Of a stretch of DNA of 15,271 bases, positions 8,126 through 15,271 are shown in pieces; position 1 is the stretch's first letter, and each line of letters begins with the position of its first letter. This DNA comes from Planctomycetaceae bacterium. Lineage in GTDB: Bacteria; Planctomycetota; Planctomycetia; Planctomycetales; Planctomycetaceae. A model generated the notes under the pieces. It saw only the letters and a program-made list of their open reading frames with translations, was not told the origin of the DNA and searched no databases. Position numbers and translations under genes: made by a program. Where the stretch lies: assembly GCA_020426425.1 (NCBI GenBank), contig JAGQQB010000033.1:1-15271 (forward strand), read 5' to 3'.

Positions 8126-9030
8126 TGCTATTTCTGCAATCACGTCGGCGACTGGCTGGCACAATCGCACTGGCGTGCCTCGTCAGCGCCCTCAACACGT
8201 CCGTACGCGCCGGTGAGATCGAAGGCTTCACGGAACCATACCGCGACATCGATGTCGCCGCCGCCGATTCCGGGATCGTCGAGCAGATTGCCGTCGCGGA
8301 AGGAGAAGCGGTCACGGAAGGTCAGTCGCTGGGGCAACTCAATCTCGATGTCCTGAAGGCGACCCTTGAAATTGCCGACCAGACGCGGAAGTCTGAGGGA
8401 CGACTCAAGTCGGCGCAGGCGGAACTGCGACTCAAGCAGGAGCGACTTGCCAAGCTGAAGATGCTGCTCGAACGCAAGAGTGCCTCGCAAGAAGAAGTTG
8501 AACGGACCGCCGTCGAGCTTGAAGTTGCCGAAGCTCAGGTTCTGGCCGTGCAGGAAGAACTGGCAATCCGTCAGCTCGAACACATGCGGATTGAGAAGCA
8601 GATCGAAATGCGACTGTTCCGTTCTCCCATTAACGGCGTAGTGACCCGCGTTTTCAAAGATCAAGGGGAGTTCGTTTCGCCGACAGATGCCGTGGTCCTG
8701 AACGTGGTTCAACTGGACCCCCTGTTGTGCGTCTTCTCAGTCCCGAGTGTCCTGGGACGGACGTTGAAGGCAGAGAGCACGGTGCAACTGCAGGTCTCGG
8801 ACGCAAAGTTGAGTCAGAGTGGCACGGTGGAGTTCGTCTCGCCAGTCACCGATGCTCAGAGCGGAACGATCCAGATCAAGGTCCGATTGCCGAATCCCGA
8901 ACGCAAGTTCCGAAGTGGGGATAAGTGCTATCTGGTGGTCGATGGACCAGTGCCAACGGAGCAGAAAGCTCAGGCTCCACCTGCGACAAGCACCCGATCC
9001 GCATTCCGTAGCCCGCAGGAGCAGCGTTAA
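8125..9030 (+). CDS. HlyD/RND-type periplasmic adaptor (membrane fusion protein), secreted
   Basis: A 301-residue protein beginning MLFLQSRRRLAGTIALACLV, a clear signal peptide with likely cleavage near SVRAG. After it comes the first half of a lipoyl/barrel-sandwich domain (DIDVAAADSGIVEQIAVAEGEAV). A coiled-coil hairpin follows at ~75-160, made of Leu/Lys/Glu/Gln heptads. The second lipoyl half is LFRSPINGVVTRVFKDQGEFV, then a beta-barrel with IKVRLPNPERKFRSGDKCYLVV. The order matches periplasmic adaptors that link an inner-membrane pump to TolC. The ~25 C-terminal residues are Pro/Thr/Gln-rich. Its ATG shares one base with the SecA-like stop (TGATG), and its own stop shares one base with the next start (TAATG), so the three genes are almost certainly co-translated. 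No transmembrane anchor remains after cleavage; a lipoprotein cysteine is not evident. Confidence 0.9.
   Translation: MLFLQSRRRLAGTIALACLVSALNTSVRAGEIEGFTEPYRDIDVAAADSGIVEQIAVAEGEAVTEGQSLGQLNLDVLKATLEIADQTRKSEGRLKSAQAELRLKQERLAKLKMLLERKSASQEEVERTAVELEVAEAQVLAVQEELAIRQLEHMRIEKQIEMRLFRSPINGVVTRVFKDQGEFVSPTDAVVLNVVQLDPLLCVFSVPSVLGRTLKAESTVQLQVSDAKLSQSGTVEFVSPVTDAQSGTIQIKVRLPNPERKFRSGDKCYLVVDGPVPTEQKAQAPPATSTRSAFRSPQEQR
9017..9021 (+). promoter_or_regulatory. Ribosome binding site for the GAF-HlyD gene
   Basis: AGGAG lies 8 bases before ATG 9030 and supports that start, which overlaps the preceding TAA by one base. Confidence 0.6.
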
Positions 9031-10913
9031 TGGCTTCTGGAGTGGAGTCCCCGACCGCAGCTTCGCAGTCTCCCCAGGTCACGGGCGCTGCATTTCAACC
9101 GAAGCCGACACCCGGCCTCGAAAGTGGAATGCAGACGCTCCAGGGGTTGTGTCTGCAGGCCGCCAGCGAGGTCACAACGCGCGAACAGTTCTTGGGTCGT
9201 CTCGCCACAGTGCTCTCCCAGGTGGTGCGTCCCGATACCGTGGTGCATTGTCGCCTGAACGATGATGGCAGCGTGGCGCTCGATGGTCTGCTACATCCCG
9301 TGACTGGGTTGTCGGAGGAATTCCGGAAGGCGCTCTCGATTCAGGGAGCGAACGCGATTCACAAACGCACGGCTTACTTAGGTCGACTCGGTCGCCCACC
9401 AGCGGTCTTGCTGGTCGCTGTGCCGGTCCACTCCAGTGACGTGGTCAAGGAATCGATCGCGGTCTTATTCACGTCGCCTCCCACGACCGCTGACGTCCTG
9501 ATCGCGGTCGTTGAATTGGTCGTTGCTCAGGTGAGCCTGTGGGACGCACGTCATGCAGCGCGGAGCCAGGATGACGCTGCCGAAACGGCCGCTGCAATTC
9601 TTGATCTGATCGCACGGCTCGAATCGGCGCCACATCTGAGAGCCGCAGCCCAGCAACTGGTGGGTGAGCTGTCGCAGTATCTGGATGGGCCGGAAGTCCA
9701 TCTGTTGCAGTATGACCACGAACGATTCTCGTTGGTGGCGAGCCATGGCGAATCGATCCCGCTGGAAAAGCGACGCGATCTGCTCGTGAGTGCGGCGGAG
9801 GAAGCGTTGATTCGCGGCGAGGCCGGAGTCTGGCCGACAGCGGTGGCGACTCAGCGACATGCTCTGCTGACGCACCGTCAATTGGCGACGGAGGCCAAAC
9901 AGGAGGCAGTGGTTTCCATTCCCCTGCTGGATGAGACGAGTCGTCCCCAAGGCGTCCTGGTCCTGTTGGGGGACTCTACTCTGGTCGATCCCGGCGATGG
10001 TGTGGCCTTTCTGCGGGGTGCGGCACCACCGCTGGCAGGTTGCTTAAAGACCATCGCTCGCGCCGAACGACCTGCCTGGCTACAGACTTTGGACCGGTGG
10101 GGACACAAGCTCCGCTCTCGAACCTCCATGGTGATCGCCAGCCTGGCGATCGTGTTGCTTGGCGTGATGTTTGTCCCGTGGCCGTACCGCATCGCCTGTG
10201 ACTGCGAAGTACAACCGGTCACACGGCGATACATCGCCGCTCCGTTTGAAGGGCGACTGGAGTCGGCACTCGTCGAACCGGGGGATGCGGTCACCGAGAA
10301 TCAAGTGTTGGCGCGGCTTGATGGTCGGGAAATTCACTGGGAACTCGAAGGGGTACTCGCCGACCTGCATCGATCGCTCAAAGAAGTGGACGGATATCAA
10401 TCGGCGGGGGAATACGGCGATGCGGAAGTCGCGCGACTGGAAGCCGAGCGACTGCGTCTGAAGAGTGAATTGCTGCAGCATCGCAGCGAGCGACTCGAAA
10501 TCACCAGTCCGATTTCCGGTGTCATCGTGGCTGGAGACCTGCGTAAGACGGAAGGGGCTCCGGTCACCGTGGGGCAGACCATGTTCGAGATCGCACCACT
10601 CGATGAAATGCTGGTGGAGATTCAGATCCCGGAAAGCGAAGTGCGGTACGTCACACCTGGGATGTCGGTCCGCGTCGCGCTGGATGCGTTTCCTGATCGA
10701 GTCTGGGAGGGCACGGTGCAGCGCGTCTATCCTCGCGCTGAGATTCGCCAGGATCAACAAGTGTTCCTGGCCGAGCTGCAGCTCTCGAATGAATACGAAC
10801 TTTTGCGGCCCGGCATGCAGGGGCGTGTGAAGATCACCTCTGCATCCCATCCCATCGGCTGGAACCTGTTCCATCACGCCTGGGAGCAGGCCGGCATGTG
10901 GGCTGGGTTTTAG
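9030..10913 (+). CDS. GAF-like sensor domains fused to an HlyD-type adaptor by one membrane segment
   Basis: A 627-residue protein with no signal peptide. Residues ~35-345 look like one or two GAF-type alpha/beta domains: a first copy around VVHCRLNDDGSVALDG and AVLLVAVPVHSS, and a second around EVHLLQYDHERFSLVASHG and AVVSIPLLDETSRPQGVLVLL. Residues ~367-386 form a single transmembrane helix (MVIASLAIVLLGVMFVPWPY). Beyond it are a lipoyl half-motif (RRYIAAPFEGRLESALVEPGDAV, ~399-421), a short coiled coil (~440-487), the second lipoyl half (ITSPISGVIVAGDLRKTEGA) and a beta-barrel (LVEIQIPESEVRYVTPGMSV) to ~605. The expected topology is GAF part in the cytoplasm and adaptor in the periplasm. 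That suggests a cytoplasmic input coupled to the export duct, or docking for the SecA-like ATPase. The HlyD assignment is firm; the GAF assignment rests on pattern only. Confidence 0.85.
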   Translation: MASGVESPTAASQSPQVTGAAFQPKPTPGLESGMQTLQGLCLQAASEVTTREQFLGRLATVLSQVVRPDTVVHCRLNDDGSVALDGLLHPVTGLSEEFRKALSIQGANAIHKRTAYLGRLGRPPAVLLVAVPVHSSDVVKESIAVLFTSPPTTADVLIAVVELVVAQVSLWDARHAARSQDDAAETAAAILDLIARLESAPHLRAAAQQLVGELSQYLDGPEVHLLQYDHERFSLVASHGESIPLEKRRDLLVSAAEEALIRGEAGVWPTAVATQRHALLTHRQLATEAKQEAVVSIPLLDETSRPQGVLVLLGDSTLVDPGDGVAFLRGAAPPLAGCLKTIARAERPAWLQTLDRWGHKLRSRTSMVIASLAIVLLGVMFVPWPYRIACDCEVQPVTRRYIAAPFEGRLESALVEPGDAVTENQVLARLDGREIHWELEGVLADLHRSLKEVDGYQSAGEYGDAEVARLEAERLRLKSELLQHRSERLEITSPISGVIVAGDLRKTEGAPVTVGQTMFEIAPLDEMLVEIQIPESEVRYVTPGMSVRVALDAFPDRVWEGTVQRVYPRAEIRQDQQVFLAELQLSNEYELLRPGMQGRVKITSASHPIGWNLFHHAWEQAGMWAGF

Positions 10914-10932
10914 ATGAGACGCAAGGTGAGAA

Positions 10933-10982
10933 CCGTGGCGGAACGTGGATTGTGTAGGAATATGTCCGCGTTCCGCCCACGG
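10933..10982 (+). repeat. Imperfect inverted repeat (hairpin) in the gap before the M50-HlyD gene
   Basis: CCGTGGCGGAACG (10933-10945) pairs with CGTTCCGCCCACGG (10969-10982) as 13 base pairs with one bulged base and a 23-base loop. No T-run follows, so it is a poor intrinsic terminator. It lies in the 137-bp gap (10914-11050), the largest break in the cluster. It could set relative mRNA levels, act as a processing site or mark an operator. Confidence 0.45.
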
Positions 10983-11050
10983 AACACCAACCGACCAGAA
11001 TCCATCCCCTCGCAGTTTACCGCTACGCCCTAACCCCGCCCCCGACTGCA

Positions 11051-13201
11051 GTGCTCAACCTCTCAACTCAAGAACTGATCCACTCGCGGCTGCGTCTGCA
11101 TGAAGACGTGGTGGTGACGCCTGTGCGGAAGCAGGGAGAGGTGGTGTATCAACTCGAGTCGAAACAGCAGGGGCGGTTCTTCTCGATCGGTTACGCGGAG
11201 TATCTGTTCTGCTCGCTGCTCGATGGGCGGACCACACTGGCCGAAGCCGCGACACTCGCCGCGCGCGCGTTGGGTGCAGATGCTTTCAACGAACGTGAAG
11301 CAGTCTCCATTTCCTCCTGGCTGATTGACAACGGCCTGGCGACACCGATGCAGCGGGCTGGATTGCAACGGACAACGCAAGCGATGCCCCGTTCGCGCTG
11401 GTCGCTCAATCCATTCTGGATGAAGTTCCCATTGCTGAACCCTGACAAGTTGGTGCAGACGCTCGTACCGATTCTGGGAGGGCTGTTCTCGTTTCCGGTC
11501 TTCTGTCTGGCCCTGCTCCTGTTTGGCTGGTCTGGGATCTTGCTGGTGGGCCGCTGGGAAGAGTTCGCGGCCGCATCGAGTCTCTTATTCGTCCCGCAGA
11601 ACTGGCTCTGGATGGGGCTGATCTGGATCGCGCTCAAGCTTGTGCATGAGTTTGCGCATGCCATCTCGTGTCGCCGGTATGGGGGGCAGGTGCGGGAGAT
11701 GGGGCTGGTGTTCATCCTGTTCGCGCCGATCGCCTATGTCGATGTTACTTCATCATGGGCGTTTCCATCACGCTGGCGAAGGATGGCGGTCGCTGCGGCG
11801 GGCATGTACATCGAGCTGATCGTGGCCGCCATTGCGATCATCCTATGGTGCTCCTCCGACAACCCGGTCCTGCGATTTGTCTTGTACCAGACGATCGTCA
11901 TGGCGGGAGTGACCACCGTGTTGTTCAACGCCAATCCGCTGATGCGTTTCGACGGGTACTACATCTTGTCGGATCTCCTCGGCATTCCGAACCTGTACAC
12001 CCAGGGGAGTAAGGCGTCTGCACAGTGGTTGGGACGTCTGGTATGGGGGCATGGCAGCCCGAGCAAGGAGGTGCGAGGCTGGGAGGCGCGCCTGCTGGTG
12101 ATCTATGGACTTCTCTCCGGATGCTGGCGTGTGCTGGTGACAATTTCTCTGACAATAGCCGCAGCGGTGCTGTTTGCGGGAGCGGGACTCGTGCTGGCGG
12201 GGATCGGTGTCGTGATGTTCGCCGTGCCACTGTTGCGGCAACTCTTCGGCGTGTTGAATCGCGAGTGGCGCGAGCATCCTTTGGCACTGGTGCGGGGGCT
12301 GGTTGTGCTGGGGAGCGTGGCAACGATGGTGGGCCTGATCGTCTTCTACCTCCCCTGCCCCGGGACGAATCATGCACCGGGGATCATCGAATACCAGGAT
12401 TTGCAGGTGATCCGTCCCGAGACTCCGGGTTTCGTAGCGCGGATGTTGGTGCGTGAAGGAGATGAAGTCACGGCAGGTGAGATTCTGGCCGAACTGCGCA
12501 ACGAGGAACTCGACAACGAAGTCGCTGATCTCAAACTGGCCATCGCCCAATCGCAGTCGCGACACCGCAAATTGACGCGTGGAGGGGAGATCTCTGCCGC
12601 CCAGGTGGAAGCCCGCAATCAACGTACGTTGCAGGAACGGCTGGACGATCGCCTCACGCGGCAGGCAGGGCTCAAGGTGATCGCAAAAGAGAGCGGTCGC
12701 ATCGTTGGACATCGGCTGGGTGAACTCGTCGGGACTTACCTTGACGAAGGGGCTGAACTCCTGGCGATTGGCCGCGAACAATCCAAGGAGATCCAGGTCT
12801 CCATTCCACAGGCAGCACTGGAAGTCGCCGAAGCGTCTCTGGGGACAGAGAGGACCGTTCGTGTTCCCGGAGTCGGATTGATTCAAGGGGAGGTCGAACG
12901 ACTGGTCCCTCGCGCCAGCGTGAAGACGCCGCATGCAGCGCTGCTGGTCCCCTACGGAGGCGATTTGGCGGTCATGATTGACCGGCAGAAATCGGACAAC
13001 GAAGAGATCAGCTATTTGCTGACCGAACCGCGATTCCTGATGACGATCCCCCTGTCCGAAACCGACTCGCGAAGAGTCCATGCGGGCCAACGCGCCGCGC
13101 TGCAACTGGGATTCGGATCCCGGTCGATTGCCCAGGTGACCTACGCTGGAATCCAACGCTGGCTGAGAGAGAAATTTCAGCTTGCGAAAGAGTCTGCGTG
13201 A
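11051..13201 (+). CDS. PqqD-like / M50 site-2-type metallopeptidase / HlyD adaptor fusion, integral membrane
   Basis: A 716-residue protein starting at GTG. The upstream frame has no other start back to a stop at 10955, and no ribosome site is visible. Residues ~12-100 resemble PqqD-like peptide-binding domains (RLHEDVVVTP, QGRFFSIGYAEYLFCSLLDG). Several membrane helices follow (~138-165, 186-207, 247-268, 276-294, 350-396, 415-434). H199-E-F-A-H203 is the M50 zinc motif and NPLMRFDGYY (295-304) supplies the expected Asp ligand, so the site looks complete. After the last helix, residues ~446-716 form an HlyD-type part: QDLQVIRPETPGFVARMLVR, GDEV, a short coiled coil, and AKESGRIVGHRLGELVGTY. 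This architecture resembles YydH-type proteins linked to peptide export. It could process the cargo or serve as the inner-membrane channel or platform for the adaptors. Which of these it does is inference. Confidence 0.88.
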   Translation: MLNLSTQELIHSRLRLHEDVVVTPVRKQGEVVYQLESKQQGRFFSIGYAEYLFCSLLDGRTTLAEAATLAARALGADAFNEREAVSISSWLIDNGLATPMQRAGLQRTTQAMPRSRWSLNPFWMKFPLLNPDKLVQTLVPILGGLFSFPVFCLALLLFGWSGILLVGRWEEFAAASSLLFVPQNWLWMGLIWIALKLVHEFAHAISCRRYGGQVREMGLVFILFAPIAYVDVTSSWAFPSRWRRMAVAAAGMYIELIVAAIAIILWCSSDNPVLRFVLYQTIVMAGVTTVLFNANPLMRFDGYYILSDLLGIPNLYTQGSKASAQWLGRLVWGHGSPSKEVRGWEARLLVIYGLLSGCWRVLVTISLTIAAAVLFAGAGLVLAGIGVVMFAVPLLRQLFGVLNREWREHPLALVRGLVVLGSVATMVGLIVFYLPCPGTNHAPGIIEYQDLQVIRPETPGFVARMLVREGDEVTAGEILAELRNEELDNEVADLKLAIAQSQSRHRKLTRGGEISAAQVEARNQRTLQERLDDRLTRQAGLKVIAKESGRIVGHRLGELVGTYLDEGAELLAIGREQSKEIQVSIPQAALEVAEASLGTERTVRVPGVGLIQGEVERLVPRASVKTPHAALLVPYGGDLAVMIDRQKSDNEEISYLLTEPRFLMTIPLSETDSRRVHAGQRAALQLGFGSRSIAQVTYAGIQRWLREKFQLAKESA

Positions 13202-13397
13202 CGGGTATCGCGGGAGCTCCGCCGAACGCAGTCTCTCGACCGCCATGGTCCGTGGCATTTTACCGCAAGAGACGACGCTGGACCGTGCAACGATCCACGA
13301 CTTTGGAGTTCCGAACCAGCCACGCTCTGGACTCTCCACTCTCCCCTTGGCGGTCGATCGACGGACGTCGCCTGGGGGTGCGACCGCAGTGGATGCG
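13202..13397. other. Convergent intergenic region, no gene
   Basis: This 196-bp stretch lies between the ends of the M50-HlyD gene and the DUF1570 gene. Short open frames here lack any recognisable product. GCCA (13242-13245) and TGGC (13253-13256) followed by ATTTT make a weak terminator candidate for the plus-strand cluster. GTCGATCGAC at 13353-13362 is a 10-bp palindrome. No strong terminator for the minus-strand gene was seen. Confidence 0.4.
13242..13261 (+). terminator. Weak candidate terminator after the exporter-like cluster
   Basis: A 4-bp GCCA/TGGC stem with a 7-base loop is followed by ATTTT, 41 bases after the M50-HlyD stop codon. The stem is short, so this is only a candidate. 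Confidence 0.25.
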
Positions 13398-14903
13398 CTA
13401 CGGAACGAGCGACGTGACATAGTCGCGATAGGCCTGCTCTAGATCGGCGAATGATTTTCCGGTCAATTCGTCAAGTGGTTTGGCTGCGTTGCGAATCCGT
13501 TCGCTGGGGCTGTAGATCTGAGACAGATGCGCGATGAGTGCATCGCGATAGTCTCCCTGCTGAGCATTTAGAAAGAAGTGCGTCATCGTAGCGGCTTGGG
13601 CGTAGTACTTTTGTAGCGTTGCGACATCGCCCGCACTCTGAAACTGCTGCATTCCCAGTTGCGTAAACGAGGCGAAGTCGTAGTACTCTCCGTCGGTCAC
13701 CAGGCGCTCGCGCGCCCAGGAGAAGCGAGGATGCTCGGGATTGCCGGTCGTCACACGGCGGCCATCGCGGCGGTACGACTCCATGTAACAGGCGATGCCT
13801 TCAACCAGCCAGAAGTTCTGTTTCTGGCCGACGTCAATCACCCGGGTGCTGCTTTCTCCGAGCAGTTGATGTGTGACTTCGTGGAACATGGTTTCCAAAT
13901 TCTGCTGCTGTTCCTCCGATTGATGATAGAAATACGCGATCCGATTGCGCGGCAGGTACAGTCCGTTGGTGATCGCGATGTTGGGTTGCTGCTGAATAAG
14001 ATGCTGTACGAAGTCGTTCTTGTTCCGGAAGTAGTACACCGTGTACCGGCGACCAGGCGATGAGGCAGCCGCTTCCCCTTTGTCGAACAGCCGCTGCATC
14101 TGTTGCGGCGTGTTGAAGACGGCGGCGAACTCCCGCACAAAGAATTGGTGGAATCGCTCCAGTTCCTGGCCGATCAGTACGCCCTGTTCAAGGCTGTGGT
14201 TCGTCTTGATGTAGAAGTGTTCGGTGGCGACTTCCCATGCCTGGCGGAAGTCGCTCCGCATGGCGGCCTCACGTTCAGCCGTGATCCACTTCCCCTGGTA
14301 GTTGCGTTCCCCCTGCTCGTAACGGGGGACGTGCGTCTTGGGGAGCCAGCCGTACACAGGATGCTCGACGTTTCCCTTGCGGGTCATCGTTGCCGCGAAC
14401 GGCGTGGTCCAATCCTCACCGACTCGGACGAATCCGAGCGCGGCACGGGCGTATTTGTGATTGGGATCGTGAAACGCGACTTCCCGCATCAATTGGAACG
14501 CGAAACTGACGTGGCCCTGGTGGAGCGCATCGCGCGAGAGTTTGTACAGAGCGAGCGCGTGATCCGTTTCCAGCTTACGCAGTTTGGCACGCCAGGCGAG
14601 TTCCGCATCGGGGAGATTCACCGGCACATCGGGAAGAATCTGCGCCGGGAGATCGTCGAGATCGAGCGTTTGCTCGACGGCTGGCACTGCACGCAGGCGA
14701 ATCTGCTGTGCATCCGAGAAGTAGCTGCCTTGTTCACACACATCGGCCAGCTTGATCATTTCGCCACGAAAGTTGGATGCAGCGTCGGTGTACCGCTTAT
14801 GCAGCAGTTGGAGCCCACGGTCTGCAGCCAATGCGGTCGTATCGATCGCAAGGATCGTGAGGGCCATCAGAGTGGCGATGAGTACACGAAGACAGGCGGC
14901 CAT
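13398..14903 (-). CDS. Secreted DUF1570-type zinc metallopeptidase-like protein
   Basis: A 501-residue protein. ATG 14903 is preferred to the TTG one codon upstream; GAGGG lies just before it and fits a ribosome site. Residues 1-27 (MAACLRVLIATLMALTILAI onward) are a signal peptide with likely cleavage at ALA-AD. Residues ~30-165 are helical and contain a TPR-like stretch (ALYKLSRDALHQGHVSFAFQ). The C-terminal half matches DUF1570: YFRNKNDFVQHL, RIAYFYHQ, the zinc motif H341-E-V-T-H345 and WLVEGIACYMESY with Glu368. That is the HExxH...E arrangement of gluzincin peptidases, so a zinc-dependent hydrolase in the periplasm or outside the cell is likely. DUF1570 proteins are common in Planctomycetota; the substrate is unknown. 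It converges on the exporter-like cluster and need not be part of it. Confidence 0.85.
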   Translation of the reverse strand: MAACLRVLIATLMALTILAIDTTALAADRGLQLLHKRYTDAASNFRGEMIKLADVCEQGSYFSDAQQIRLRAVPAVEQTLDLDDLPAQILPDVPVNLPDAELAWRAKLRKLETDHALALYKLSRDALHQGHVSFAFQLMREVAFHDPNHKYARAALGFVRVGEDWTTPFAATMTRKGNVEHPVYGWLPKTHVPRYEQGERNYQGKWITAEREAAMRSDFRQAWEVATEHFYIKTNHSLEQGVLIGQELERFHQFFVREFAAVFNTPQQMQRLFDKGEAAASSPGRRYTVYYFRNKNDFVQHLIQQQPNIAITNGLYLPRNRIAYFYHQSEEQQQNLETMFHEVTHQLLGESSTRVIDVGQKQNFWLVEGIACYMESYRRDGRRVTTGNPEHPRFSWARERLVTDGEYYDFASFTQLGMQQFQSAGDVATLQKYYAQAATMTHFFLNAQQGDYRDALIAHLSQIYSPSERIRNAAKPLDELTGKSFADLEQAYRDYVTSLVP

Positions 14904-14934
14904 CAAGCCCTCACGGCGACAAAGCTGATGCGAA

Positions 14935-15048
14935 TTGCAACATTGGCGGACTAATCGTCACATCCAATCTTACGAGGAAACGTTCCCCGGCTGAACCCCA
15001 ATCCCCTCGCGCGTCGCGACCCCGGTAGTATAGATTTGCAGCATTGGC
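14935..15048. repeat. Direct repeat flanking the divergent DUF1570/deacetylase promoter region
   Basis: TTGCAACATTGGC (14935-14947) recurs as TTGCAGCATTGGC (15036-15048), 12 of 13 bases identical and 101 bp apart. One copy abuts the deacetylase ATG, and the other lies 32 bp upstream of the DUF1570 ATG. It may be a shared regulator site or chance. Confidence 0.3.
15026..15035. promoter_or_regulatory. Weak -10-like AT-rich element in the divergent region
   Basis: TAGTATAGAT stands out in otherwise GC-rich sequence. It reads TATAGAT on the plus strand and TATACT on the minus strand. No matching -35 box was found at the usual distance on either strand, so the direction cannot be assigned. Confidence 0.2.
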
Positions 15049-15271
15049 ATGACTTTCCACCAAACCACTGAGCCGATGGTGTCCCCCGTACCTGGAAAAC
15101 GACAACTGGCTGCAAGGCTGTTCGATTCCACTGGCATTCGAAGCATGTTTCGCTTCTCGCCAGCGTGGTCAGGGCTGCTCGTATTGAATTACCACCGGGT
15201 GGGTGACGTAGGGGATACGCATCTGGATGAAGGAGTCTTCAGTGCGACGCAACAGGAGTTCGATGAACAGG
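15049..15271 (+). CDS. Polysaccharide deacetylase-family protein (partial, N-terminus only)
   Basis: The frame from ATG 15049 stays open to the right edge, giving 74 codons. Residues ~44-74 contain LLVLNYHRVGDVGD followed by HLDEGVFSATQQEFDEQ. This is the typical beginning of NodB-type polysaccharide deacetylases of the cell-envelope and exopolysaccharide group, where the first strand leads into the YHRV motif and FSATxxxFxxQ follows. The catalytic Asp/His motifs would lie beyond the window. ATG 15076 is an alternative start; neither start has a clear ribosome site and no signal peptide is seen. It is transcribed divergently from the DUF1570 gene, and nothing links it to the exporter-like cluster. 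Confidence 0.75.
   Translation, partial: MTFHQTTEPMVSPVPGKRQLAARLFDSTGIRSMFRFSPAWSGLLVLNYHRVGDVGDTHLDEGVFSATQQEFDEQ

Noticed and set aside
7289..8170. Minus-strand open frame of 293 codons opposite the SecA-like gene
   Set aside because: It is antisense to conserved SecA motor motifs and no product is recognisable.
10933..10982. Hairpin as an intrinsic terminator
   Set aside because: No T-run follows the stem on the plus strand and the loop is long.
11051..13201. Reading the cluster as a standard type I secretion or RND efflux operon
   Set aside because: No ABC transporter with signature motifs and no RND pump of ~1000 residues is present. The only ATPase is SecA-like.
11843..13420. Minus-strand open frame of 525 codons opposite the M50-HlyD gene
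   Set aside because: The product is rich in Arg, Gln and His with no domain, while the plus strand encodes a complete M50-HlyD protein. It is a GC-driven shadow.
14103..14954. Plus-strand open frame of 283 codons opposite the DUF1570 gene
   Set aside because: It is antisense to a well-supported signal-peptide/HExxH protein and has no recognisable family.

Overview
The window looks like a piece of a Planctomycetota chromosome. The grounds are GC-rich sequence, weak or missing Shine-Dalgarno sites at most starts, TTG/GTG starts, a DUF1570-type protein, and a very large surface protein with an LEPR-XLL-like N-terminus and a DUF4347 domain. Genus cannot be told from the sequence alone. No rRNA, tRNA, CRISPR array, insertion sequence or phage gene was seen.

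Layout. (1) Positions 3264 down to 1, minus strand: the first ~1088 codons of a giant exoprotein that runs off the left edge (LEPR-XLL-like motif, DUF4347, a DNRLRE-like beta domain, seven ~53-residue repeats, then a further beta-rich repeat region). (2) 3265-3763: a 499-bp divergent intergenic region with several dyad symmetries, including a perfect 17-bp palindrome. (3) 3764-13201, plus strand: five genes reading away from the giant gene. They encode a TolC-family outer-membrane protein with a long N-terminal extension, a short SecA-like ATPase, a secreted membrane-fusion/adaptor protein, a GAF-like protein fused to an HlyD adaptor through one membrane segment, and a PqqD-like/M50/HlyD fusion with the HEFAH zinc site. 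The SecA-like, adaptor and GAF-HlyD genes overlap by one base each. A 137-bp gap with an imperfect hairpin precedes the M50 gene. (4) 13398-14903, minus strand: a secreted DUF1570 gluzincin-type protein convergent with the cluster. (5) 15049 onward, plus strand: the start of a polysaccharide deacetylase-family gene cut by the right edge.

How the genes may work together. The five-gene cluster has the envelope parts of a type I-like exporter (TolC plus three different lipoyl/HlyD adaptors), but no ABC ATPase or other recognised pump is present. The only ATPase is SecA-like, and it ends just after the second motor domain. Next door lies a giant exoprotein with no conventional signal peptide. The working hypothesis is a dedicated export apparatus for giant LEPR-XLL/DUF4347 proteins, in which the truncated SecA-like motor and the M50-HlyD membrane protein stand where a type I system has its ABC transporter. 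This is inference from content and neighbourhood; whether it has been described elsewhere could not be checked.
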